From assembly GCA_002862965.1 (NCBI GenBank), contig PKCW01000025.1, forward strand, positions 1 to 14,182: a stretch of 14,182 bases of DNA. Direction: 5' to 3'. Within the stretch, counting starts at the first letter, position 1, and every line of letters begins with the position of its first letter. The notes under the pieces are model-generated. The model saw nothing but the letters and a program-made list of their open reading frames with translations. It did no database searches and was not told the origin of the DNA. The stretch is from Pseudomonadota bacterium. GTDB taxonomy: Bacteria > Pseudomonadota > Gammaproteobacteria > UBA5335. Below are positions 7,977 to 14,182 of the stretch, in pieces. A program made the translations under genes and the position numbers.

Positions 7977-8003
7977 CTGACTCGCGCCGCAACCCCCAAG
8001 GGC

Positions 8004-9965
8004 TCAGGCCACCGGACCGGGCAACTCCGTCGACGGTCCTTTGGCGCCAGCCGCAGACCCCGCCGCCTTCGCGTCCCCCACGATCGCCTTGCCGGAGGTT
8101 GAATCGGAATCGTCATCGCGATTCTCGCCCCAGCCCTTGGGCGGAGGCGGCTCCAGCCCGGCCATGATGGCATCGATCTGCTCCCGATCGATGGTCTCGT
8201 ATTTCATGAGGGCGGCCGCCATCAGATGCAGCCGGTCCATCGCGTTCTGCAGGATATTGCGCGCCTTGTCGTAATTGCGGTTGATGATATTGCGCACTTC
8301 CTCGTCGATGGCGTGCGCCGTGTCGTCCGACATCGCCTGGGCGCTGCTGCGTCCACCATAGGGGCCGCCCATGTAGCCCGCCGCCTCATCATCCCCGTAG
8401 GCCAAGGGACCCAGTCGCTCGGACAAGCCCCAACGGGTGACCATGTTGCGGGCAATCTCGGTCGCGCGCTCGATGTCGTTGGATGCCCCGGTCGTCACCG
8501 ATTCGAAGCCGAAGATCAGTTCTTCGGCGACGCGTCCGCCGAACAGGCTGGCAAGCTGGCTTTCCAGCCGCCGCTTGCTGTAGCTGTAGCGGTCGTCCTC
8601 CGGCAGAAACATGGTCACGCCCAGCGCACGACCGCGCGGCATGATGCTGATCTTGTAGACCGGATCATGATCCGGCACATTCAGGCCGACAATGGCATGG
8701 CCCGCCTCGTGGTAAGCCGTGAGCCGCTTTTCGTCCTCGCTCATGACCATGGAGCGGCGCTCCACACCCATCATGATCTTGTCCTTCGCGCGCTCGAACA
8801 GGTCCATGCCGACCACGCGGCGTCCCAGACGAGCCGCGATCAAGGCGGCTTCGTTCACGAGATTGGCCAGTTCAGCCCCGGAAAATCCGGGCGTGCCGCG
8901 GGCGATCACGGCCGCCTCGACATCTTCGCCGACCGGCACCTTGCGCATGTGGACCTTGAGAATCTGCTCGCGTCCACGCACGTCGGGCAGGCCGACCGTC
9001 ACCTGCCGGTCGAACCGGCCGGGGCGCAGCAGCGCCTTGTCCAGGACATCCGCCCGGTTGGTGGCCGCGATCACGATGACGCCTTCATTGCCCTCGAAAC
9101 CGTCCATCTCGACCAGCAGCTGGTTTAGCGTCTGCTCCCGTTCGTCATGACCGCCGCCAAGGCCGGCGCCGCGATGGCGACCGACGGCATCGATCTCATC
9201 GATGAAAATGATGCAGGGCGCGTGCTTCTTGGCCTGCTCGAACATGTCGCGCACCCGGCTGGCGCCCACGCCGACGAACATCTCGACGAAATCCGAACCC
9301 GAGATGGTGAAGAAGGGCACCTTGGCCTCGCCGGCGATCGCGCGGGCCAGCAAGGTCTTGCCGGTACCCGGAGGCCCGATCATCAGCACGCCGCGCGGAA
9401 TCTTGCCCCCCAGCCGCTGGAACTTGCCGGGATCACGCAGAAACTCGACCAGCTCGACGACTTCTTCCTTGGCCTCGTCACAACCGGCCACGTCGGCGAA
9501 AGTCACCTTGACCTGATCCTCCTGCAGCATGCGCGCCTTGCTCTTGCCGAAGCTCATGGCGCCGCGACCCGCTCCGCCGCCCTGCATCTGACGCATGAAG
9601 AAGATCCATACGCCGATCAGCAACAGGAAGGGGAACCAGGAAATGAAAATCTGCATCAGCAGCGATTGCTGTTCCGGCTCCTTGCCCACCACCGTCACGT
9701 TCTGTTCCAGCAGATCGGCGACGAGCTTGGAGTTGCTGGTTTCGGGGCTATACGTGGTGAACCGCTCGCCGCTGGACAGCTGTCCGACGATCTTGCGGCC
9801 GTCGATCTCGACCCGCGTCACCGCGCCATCCTGCACCTGAACCAGGAAGTCGGAATAAGGCAGTTTCTGGGCGCTCGGCGCACGTGTGCCGAAGCCGTTG
9901 AACACGGACATCAGCACCGCGGCGATGACCACCCACAAAATCAGATTCTTTGCCATGTCGTTCAA
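8004..9965 (-). CDS. ftsH: ATP-dependent zinc metalloprotease FtsH
   Basis: FtsH is the inner-membrane AAA+ protease that degrades misfolded membrane proteins and short-lived regulators (in E. coli, sigma32 and LpxC). The 653 residues match the family length. They contain an N-terminal helix (about 6-22), a periplasmic domain, a second helix (about 103-124), Walker A GPPGTGKT (197-204), Walker B IIFIDE (252-257), the second region of homology [19 protein letters not shown] (302-320), zinc motif HEAGH (419-423) and the third ligand Asp497 in SNDIERA. A Ser/Asp/Ala-rich tail follows. The start could be TTG at 9965 or ATG at 9956 (MAKNLILW, as in E. coli). AGAGGG is spaced better for the TTG. 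Confidence 0.97.
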   Translation of the reverse strand: MNDMAKNLILWVVIAAVLMSVFNGFGTRAPSAQKLPYSDFLVQVQDGAVTRVEIDGRKIVGQLSSGERFTTYSPETSNSKLVADLLEQNVTVVGKEPEQQSLLMQIFISWFPFLLLIGVWIFFMRQMQGGGAGRGAMSFGKSKARMLQEDQVKVTFADVAGCDEAKEEVVELVEFLRDPGKFQRLGGKIPRGVLMIGPPGTGKTLLARAIAGEAKVPFFTISGSDFVEMFVGVGASRVRDMFEQAKKHAPCIIFIDEIDAVGRHRGAGLGGGHDEREQTLNQLLVEMDGFEGNEGVIVIAATNRADVLDKALLRPGRFDRQVTVGLPDVRGREQILKVHMRKVPVGEDVEAAVIARGTPGFSGAELANLVNEAALIAARLGRRVVGMDLFERAKDKIMMGVERRSMVMSEDEKRLTAYHEAGHAIVGLNVPDHDPVYKISIMPRGRALGVTMFLPEDDRYSYSKRRLESQLASLFGGRVAEELIFGFESVTTGASNDIERATEIARNMVTRWGLSERLGPLAYGDDEAAGYMGGPYGGRSSAQAMSDDTAHAIDEEVRNIINRNYDKARNILQNAMDRLHLMAAALMKYETIDREQIDAIMAGLEPPPPKGWGENRDDDSDSTSGKAIVGDAKAAGSAAGAKGPSTELPGPVA

Positions 9966-9989
9966 TGTATCGGCCCTCTTGAAAGGCGC

Positions 9990-10013
9990 CTGTGGAAAGC
10001 TTCTGTGGAAAGC
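9990..10013. repeat. Tandem 11-bp direct repeat in the ftsH leader
   Basis: CTGTGGAAAGC occurs at 9990-10000 and again at 10003-10013 on the plus strand, separated by two bases. It lies within the region expected to form the ftsH 5' untranslated RNA, about 25-48 bases upstream of the TTG start. It could be a protein- or RNA-binding site, or a chance duplication. Confidence 0.45.
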
Positions 10014-10043
10014 CAGACGGTTGGAGTCTTTCGGTTAGACCCT

Positions 10044-10071
10044 ACTATAGAGCATAGTTCCGGGCCAGCAA
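10044..10071 (-). promoter_or_regulatory. Sigma70-like promoter for ftsH
   Basis: On the minus strand TTGCTG (10066-10071) and TATAGT (10044-10049) are separated by 16 bases. They match the -35 box at four of six positions and the -10 box at five of six. The site overlaps the last codons of rlmE and would start RNA near 10037, about 70 bases before ftsH. It would let ftsH be expressed apart from rlmE. A heat-shock sigma32 promoter was not found here. Confidence 0.6.
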
Positions 10072-10668
10072 ATAAACCTCCGGGCTGCGGTCCCGCGACG
10101 CCTTGGGCTTGCGCACCACCACCTTGCCGAAGCGCTCCCGCATGCGTCGGACGAAATCATCGAAGCCCGGCCCCTGGAACAGCTTCACGAGAAAATCGCC
10201 ACCCGGCTGCAAGGCGTCGACGGCGAAGCTCTCGGCGGTCTCGGCCAGCGCCAGCGACCGAATCTGGTCGACCGCCTCGACCCCGCTGGTGTTTGGCGCC
10301 ATGTCGCTGAGCACCAGATCGACCCGCTGGCCAGCCAATGCCTCGGACATGGCGTCGAGCGCCTCCCGCTCCCGAAAATCGCCCTGCAGACACACCACGC
10401 CCGGCAAGGGGGTTATCGGCAGCAGGTCGAAAGCCACCACACGCCCCTGCGAACCGACCTTGCGGGCCGCATACTGCGACCAACCGCCGGGCGCGGCGCC
10501 CAGATCCACGACCTTGAGGCCCGGCCGCAGCAACCGGTCGCGCTCATCGATCTCCTGCAGCTTGAAGACGGCCCGGGAGCGCCAGCCCTCGGCCTTGGCG
10601 CGCTGCACGTAAGGATCCGAAAAATGCTCACGCAGCCAGGAGGCGCTGCTCTTTCCACGTTTGGGCAT
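10045..10668 (-). CDS. rlmE: 23S rRNA (uridine-2'-O)-methyltransferase RlmE
   Basis: RlmE (FtsJ/RrmJ) methylates the 2'-hydroxyl of a uridine in the 23S rRNA A loop (Um2552 in E. coli), using S-adenosylmethionine, at a late stage of 50S assembly. The 207-residue length is typical. The SAM-binding loop is [13 protein letters not shown] (53-65). The K-D-K-E catalytic tetrad is visible as K36 ([12 protein letters not shown]), D122 (LSDMAPN), K162 (FLVKLFQG) and E197 ([10 protein letters not shown]). The N-terminus, with [16 protein letters not shown], matches the family, which supports the ATG despite a poor ribosome-binding site. As in E. coli it lies just upstream of ftsH; here pgsA precedes it. 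Confidence 0.96.
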   Translation of the reverse strand: MPKRGKSSASWLREHFSDPYVQRAKAEGWRSRAVFKLQEIDERDRLLRPGLKVVDLGAAPGGWSQYAARKVGSQGRVVAFDLLPITPLPGVVCLQGDFREREALDAMSEALAGQRVDLVLSDMAPNTSGVEAVDQIRSLALAETAESFAVDALQPGGDFLVKLFQGPGFDDFVRRMRERFGKVVVRKPKASRDRSPEVYLLARNYAL

Positions 10669-10701
10669 GAGATTCGGTACCGTGTGAAGGGAATGGCGAC
10701 C

Positions 10702-10722
10702 GCGCCGGTCAGGACCGGGCGC
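10702..10722 (-). other. Hairpin overlapping the pgsA stop codon
   Basis: On the minus strand GCGCCCGGTC and GACCGGCGC pair, with one bulged C and a two-base apex, across the last codons and the stop of pgsA. No T run follows, so this is not a standard terminator, but it could slow transcription or protect the pgsA mRNA end. Confidence 0.35.
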
Positions 10723-11263
10723 GCAGCGTGGGCCACGCGGCCCGCAGATAAGCGGCCATCGACCACAGCGTCAATGCGGCGGCCACATAGAGCGCGGCAA
10801 CGCCGAGCCAGTAGAGCGCGTGGCCGTGCTCGAAACCGATCAGGGCGATCAGCGCCGTCATCTGCGCGGTCGTCTTGAGCTTGCCCAGCCACGACACCGC
10901 CACCCGCGCGCGCTGACCGATCTCGGCCATCCATTCCCGCAAGGCGGAGACGGTGATCTCGCGGCTGATGATGATGGCCACCGGCAGCGCGATCAGCACG
11001 CGGGCGTCGCGCTGCAACACCAGGATCAGCGCGACGGCCACGATCAACTTGTCGGCCACCGGGTCGAGGAAGGCGCCGAAGGCGGAGGTCTGGTCCCAGC
11101 GGCGCGCCAGATAGCCATCGAGCCAATCGGTGAGCGCCGCGATGATGAAGATCAGCGAGGCCGCGATCCGGGCATGCGGCCACGGCAGATAGAACACCAC
11201 CACGAACAGCGGGATCAGCAGGATCCGCGAGACGGTCAGCCAGATCGGGAAATTCAGGGGCAT
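10709..11263 (-). CDS. pgsA: CDP-diacylglycerol-glycerol-3-phosphate 3-phosphatidyltransferase
   Basis: PgsA makes phosphatidylglycerol phosphate from CDP-diacylglycerol and glycerol 3-phosphate, the first committed step toward phosphatidylglycerol and cardiolipin in the inner membrane. From the ATG at 11263 it has 184 residues and begins [18 protein letters not shown], the usual family start. Upstream in-frame codons belong to the end of uvrC. The CDP-alcohol phosphatidyltransferase signature D-x2-D-G-x2-A-R-x8-G-x3-D-x3-D is complete, from [10 protein letters not shown] to FLDPVADK, at about residues 45-70. Several hydrophobic helices flank it. It begins seven bases after uvrC, the same pairing seen in E. 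coli (uvrY-uvrC-pgsA). Confidence 0.96.
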   Translation of the reverse strand: MPLNFPIWLTVSRILLIPLFVVVFYLPWPHARIAASLIFIIAALTDWLDGYLARRWDQTSAFGAFLDPVADKLIVAVALILVLQRDARVLIALPVAIIISREITVSALREWMAEIGQRARVAVSWLGKLKTTAQMTALIALIGFEHGHALYWLGVAALYVAAALTLWSMAAYLRAAWPTLRARS

Positions 11264-11270
11264 GCGTGTC

Positions 11271-13106
11271 TCATGTCGATTCCGGATGCAACTCGGCGTG
11301 GATCTTCCGCGCCAGACTATCGCTGATTCCAGGGACCCGCGACAACTCCGCCACACCCGCCCGCATCAGCTGGGGCAAGCCACCGAACTGGCGCAAAAGC
11401 TGCTGGCGGCGTTTCGGGCCAAGACCCGGAATGTCTTCCAGCGTCGATCGGTTGCGCGCACGCGCGCGGCGCTGGCGATGGCCGGTGATGGCAAACCGAT
11501 GTGCCTCGTCGCGAATCTGCTGGATCAGATGCAAGGCCGGCCGATGGGGATCCAGCCGCAGGGGCTCGGTCTCTCCGGGCAGAAAGAGTTGTTCCTCGCC
11601 GGCCCTGCGCGCAGGCCCCTTCGCCACACCGACCAGCCGGATACCGTCCAGGCCCAGATCGGCCAGCACGGCCTCGGCGACGGCCAGTTGGCCGCGACCG
11701 CCATCGATGAAGCTGACGTCAGGCAGGGCGGCCTCCTCGCGCACCAGTCGTTCATAGCGGCGCCGCAAGGCTTCACGCAGGGCGCCGTAATCGTCTCCGC
11801 CGGCCGCCGAAGCGATGTTGAAGCGCCGGTAGGCGCTCTTGAGGGGGCCCTCGGCGTCGAACACGACGCAACTGCCCACGGTCGCCTCGCCCTGGGTATG
11901 GCTGATATCGAAGCACTCCAGCCGCTGCGGGACAGCAGGCAACTCCAGAGCCGCCGCGAGATCGTCAAAGCGGAGCTTCAGATTGGCGCCACCGGTCTGC
12001 CGCAACCGCAAGGCTTCGGCCGCATTGGTGCGCGCCAGCTCCACCCAGCGCATCCGCTGCCCCCGTTGCGGCTGCCGCAGGGCGACGCCATGCCCGGCCG
12101 CCGCCGAGAGCGCCTCGCCGAGCAGCGCCGCGTCCTCGATGTCGCCGTCCAGCAGGATCTCGGGAGGGGGCGGGACCTGCTCGTAGTGCTGGCTGAGAAA
12201 CGCCGTCCGCAACTCGGCCGCTGTGGTGTCGGGCGGCAACTGGGGAGTGAACACCTGATGACCCAGATGCTGCCCGCCGCGCACCAGGCCCAGGGACAGC
12301 ACCGCCGTTCCGCCTTCCAGGGCCACCGCCAGCACGTCGACGTCCCCGCCCTGCGTGCTCACGTCCTGCCGCACGGCAATCTGCCGCAGGCGCGCGATGC
12401 GATCGCGAAAGACCGCGGCGCGCTCGAACTCGAGCCGCCGGGCGGCCTCTTCCATGCGCGCCACGAGATCTTCGATGACTTCCTGTCCGAATCCTTCCAG
12501 GAAACGCACCGCGTCCCGCACATCCTGGGCATAGTCCGTCTCCGCGATCAGGCCGACGCACGGCGCGGAGCAGCGCCCGAGCTGATGCTGCAGACAGGGC
12601 CGCTCGCGACGGGCGAAGTCGGCGTCCTCACAGACCCGCAGCCGGAACAGGCGTTGCAGTTCCTTGAGCGCGGCCCGCACGGCGCCGGCGTTGGGATAGG
12701 GCCCGAACAGGCGGCCATCGCGACGAAACGCGCCGCGGTAGAACCGGATCCGCGCGAAGGCATGATTGCCGGTCAGGTGGACATAGGGATAGCTCTTGTC
12801 GTCCCGCAGCACGACGTTGTAGCGCGGCCGGTGCGCCTTGATGAGATTGCTTTCCAGCAGCAAGGCTTCGGCTTCGGTGCGCGTGACGGTAACCTGTATG
12901 TCCTTCACACGCGTCATCAATGCGGTGGTCTTGGCGCTTTGGCCGGCGCGCCGGAAATAGCTGCCGACGCGCGCCCGCAACCGTCGCGCCTTGCCGACAT
13001 ACAACAGCTCGCCGCGCTCGCCGCGCATGCTGTAGACGCCGGGCCGATCGGGCAGCGCGCGCACGAAACTGCGGAAATCGAAATGTTCCGGCGGCAACTC
13101 AACCAC
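11271..13106 (-). CDS. uvrC: Excinuclease ABC subunit C
   Basis: UvrC makes both incisions around bulky DNA lesions in nucleotide excision repair after UvrAB recognition. The 611-residue protein contains a GIY-YIG nuclease domain (PGVYS at 23-27 to LLYVGKA at 34-40). Four cysteines follow (C159, C171, C179, C183) in the spacing of the UvrC Fe-S site. A UvrB-binding UVR motif lies at about 214-240. The RNase H-like second nuclease follows, with [20 protein letters not shown] and DEAHRFAI, and tandem helix-hairpin-helix motifs end the protein ([25 protein letters not shown]). The start is GTG at 13106, overlapping the glycosylase gene by eight bases. This gives a normal N-terminus, although the ribosome-binding site is weak. 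Confidence 0.97.
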   Translation of the reverse strand: MVELPPEHFDFRSFVRALPDRPGVYSMRGERGELLYVGKARRLRARVGSYFRRAGQSAKTTALMTRVKDIQVTVTRTEAEALLLESNLIKAHRPRYNVVLRDDKSYPYVHLTGNHAFARIRFYRGAFRRDGRLFGPYPNAGAVRAALKELQRLFRLRVCEDADFARRERPCLQHQLGRCSAPCVGLIAETDYAQDVRDAVRFLEGFGQEVIEDLVARMEEAARRLEFERAAVFRDRIARLRQIAVRQDVSTQGGDVDVLAVALEGGTAVLSLGLVRGGQHLGHQVFTPQLPPDTTAAELRTAFLSQHYEQVPPPPEILLDGDIEDAALLGEALSAAAGHGVALRQPQRGQRMRWVELARTNAAEALRLRQTGGANLKLRFDDLAAALELPAVPQRLECFDISHTQGEATVGSCVVFDAEGPLKSAYRRFNIASAAGGDDYGALREALRRRYERLVREEAALPDVSFIDGGRGQLAVAEAVLADLGLDGIRLVGVAKGPARRAGEEQLFLPGETEPLRLDPHRPALHLIQQIRDEAHRFAITGHRQRRARARNRSTLEDIPGLGPKRRQQLLRQFGGLPQLMRAGVAELSRVPGISDSLARKIHAELHPEST

Positions 13107-13800
13107 GCGATTCCAACCGTTCCCGCGCTTCGGCGACCACGGCGCGGAACATCGCGGCGGTCAGCCGGCCGGTCGAGGTGTTGTAGCGACTGCAATGATA
13201 GGAGCTCAGCAGGATGCGACCCTCCGGGAGTCGGGCACTCGCGCCATGGCCGAACGGATGACTCGCCAGACGCAGCCCCAGTGCCCGCAGGACCGCCTCA
13301 TGAGCCACCCGCCCCAAGGCCAGCACGACGCCCGGCGTGGGCTGCACGGCGAGCTCGTGCCGCAGATAGGGCAGGCAGCGGCGGATCTCCTCGGGCAGCG
13401 GCCGGTTCAGCGGCGGTACGCAGCGCACGGCGTTGGTGATGCGGCAGTCGCGCAATTGCAAGTCGTCTCCGGCGTGGCGTGAGGCCGCGGCCGTGCCGAA
13501 GCCGTAGGCATGCAGGGTTTCATAGAGCAGCTCGCCCGCATAATCTCCGGTAAACGGCCGTCCGGTGGCGTTCGCGCCGTGCAGGCCGGGCGCGAGTCCG
13601 ACGATCAGCAGCCGCGCATCATCCGATCCAAAAGCAGCGACGGGCGCATTGTGATAGTGGGGATGCCGCGTCGCGTTTTCATCGCTGAACGCCGCCAACC
13701 GGGGGCACAGACGGCAGCGCGGATCAAATGTGGCTTCCGGGGCGTCCGGGCCAGGCAGCAACGGGGAACTCATGGCTGCGCAGGCTGCCGGCACGGCCAT
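13099..13800 (-). CDS. udgB: Uracil-DNA glycosylase, family 5 (UdgB type, Fe-S)
   Basis: This enzyme removes uracil, and in characterised relatives other deaminated bases, from DNA to start base excision repair. Motif 1, GLAPGLHGANATGRPFTGD (68-86), and motif 2, YHCSRYNTSTGRLT (201-214), are those of family 5. They do not match family 4, which has GEAPG and HPA-type motifs. Cysteines C29-x2-C32, C127 and C142 have the arrangement of the [4Fe-4S] cluster of families 4 and 5. The protein has 233 residues from the ATG at 13800. An ATG at 13773 would give 224 residues, and neither start has a good ribosome-binding site. It overlaps uvrC by eight bases and sits between the regulator and uvrC, so base and nucleotide excision repair genes are probably co-expressed. 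Confidence 0.9.
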   Translation of the reverse strand: MAVPAACAAMSSPLLPGPDAPEATFDPRCRLCPRLAAFSDENATRHPHYHNAPVAAFGSDDARLLIVGLAPGLHGANATGRPFTGDYAGELLYETLHAYGFGTAAASRHAGDDLQLRDCRITNAVRCVPPLNRPLPEEIRRCLPYLRHELAVQPTPGVVLALGRVAHEAVLRALGLRLASHPFGHGASARLPEGRILLSSYHCSRYNTSTGRLTAAMFRAVVAEARERLESRG

Positions 13801-13882
13801 GCGCCAGACCGCAGACGCTCCGGCTCCGAAACGGCAGGCTCGCCGTGCGACTCAGACTCCCGTTGCGGGGACATGGAACGGT

Positions 13883-14182
13883 CTAGCCGGCATTCAGATC
13901 GATCAAGCCGTGGCGCATGGCGAGGCGGGTCAACTCGACGTCGTTGTTCACGCACAATTTCTCGAACAGGCGGTAGCGGTAGGTGTTGACCGTTTTCGGG
14001 CTGATGAACAGCTTGTCCGAGATTTCCTGGATCGATCGTCCCTGCACCACCATCATCATGACCTGCATTTCGCGCTGGGACAGGTCGGCAAGGCCGACGG
14101 ACTTGGTCCCGGGCATGCGCGAGAGCGCCATGCCGCGCGCCAGATCGGCATCGAGATAGCGCTCGCCCGCATGCACCTTGCG
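13883..14182 (-). CDS. uvrY: UvrY/GacA/SirA-family response regulator, C-terminal part (runs off the window)
   Basis: This family is the response-regulator half of the BarA-UvrY / GacS-GacA two-component system, which in model species activates CsrB/RsmZ-type small RNAs. About 100 C-terminal residues are visible. The frame stays open to the right edge (codons for Arg-Lys precede the GTG at 14176), so the receiver domain with its phosphorylated Asp lies outside the window. The LuxR-type helix-turn-helix is clear: LSQREMQVMMMVVQGRSIQE, then ISDKLFISPKTVNTYRYRLF, then EKLCVNNDVELTRLAMRHGL. The linker HAGERYLDADLARGMAL and the end MRHGLID are typical of GacA/UvrY. Position next to uvrC is the classic arrangement. 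An 81-base gap separates it from the glycosylase gene. Confidence 0.92.
   Translation of the reverse strand, partial: RKVHAGERYLDADLARGMALSRMPGTKSVGLADLSQREMQVMMMVVQGRSIQEISDKLFISPKTVNTYRYRLFEKLCVNNDVELTRLAMRHGLIDLNAG

Noticed and set aside
9975..9990. CTTGAA resembling a sigma32 (heat-shock) -35 box near ftsH
   Set aside because: It lies on the plus strand, pointing away from ftsH, and has no matching -10 element.
11262..13439. A long open frame on the plus strand across uvrC and the glycosylase gene
   Set aside because: It is the complement of clearly conserved genes, and its Gln/Arg/His-rich translation has no domain. Such frames are expected opposite GC-rich genes.
13831..13846. A five-pair hairpin between the response-regulator gene and the glycosylase gene, considered as a terminator
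   Set aside because: The stem is short and followed by only three T on the minus strand, too weak to call.
1..14182. CRISPR arrays, insertion sequences, phage genes, toxin-antitoxin pairs or defence genes
   Set aside because: I found no regularly spaced repeats, transposase or integrase motifs, or other accessory gene families. Apart from the left 447 bases the window is conserved core genome.

Overview
This is a GC-rich bacterial chromosomal window in which every recognisable gene lies on the minus strand. Gene content and order point to a gammaproteobacterium: the UvrY/GacA-type regulator next to uvrC-pgsA, then rlmE-ftsH-folP-glmM-tpiA-secG-tRNA-Leu(GAG)-nuoABCDEF. Having tpiA between glmM and secG, and nuo directly after secG/tRNA-Leu, differs from E. 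coli but fits several other gammaproteobacterial lineages. I cannot name a genus.

Read in the direction of transcription (high to low coordinates), the layout is as follows. (1) 14182-10709 holds the C-terminal end of a UvrY/GacA-family response regulator, a family-5 Fe-S uracil-DNA glycosylase that overlaps uvrC, uvrC itself, and pgsA. (2) 10668-8004 holds rlmE (23S rRNA 2'-O-methyltransferase) and ftsH. A good sigma70-like promoter for ftsH sits in the rlmE 3' end, and a strong intrinsic terminator follows ftsH. (3) 7880-4437 holds folP, glmM, tpiA and secG, covering folate, cell-wall precursor, glycolysis and Sec export. (4) 4363-4279 is tRNA-Leu(GAG) with an encoded CCA. (5) 4209-448 holds nuoA, B, C, D, E and the start of nuoF, tightly packed with short gaps or overlaps. 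These encode the peripheral arm and first membrane subunit of NADH:quinone oxidoreductase.

The left end is anomalous. NuoF matches its family up to about residue 157 and then stops matching at about position 447/448. The remaining 447 bases are less GC-rich, contain a perfect 16-bp AT-rich palindrome, and carry a coding-like plus-strand frame that is itself cut at the same point. This is either a recombination or insertion breakpoint or a chimeric assembly end. I see no IS terminal repeat or recombinase that would decide it.

Elsewhere this is conserved core genome. I found no CRISPR array, phage, toxin-antitoxin or defence system, and nothing I would call a new system. The points worth a second look are the nuoF break, two runs of nine G (inside nuoB and at the ribosome-binding position of tpiA), the udgB-uvrC overlap, and the regulatory sites around ftsH.
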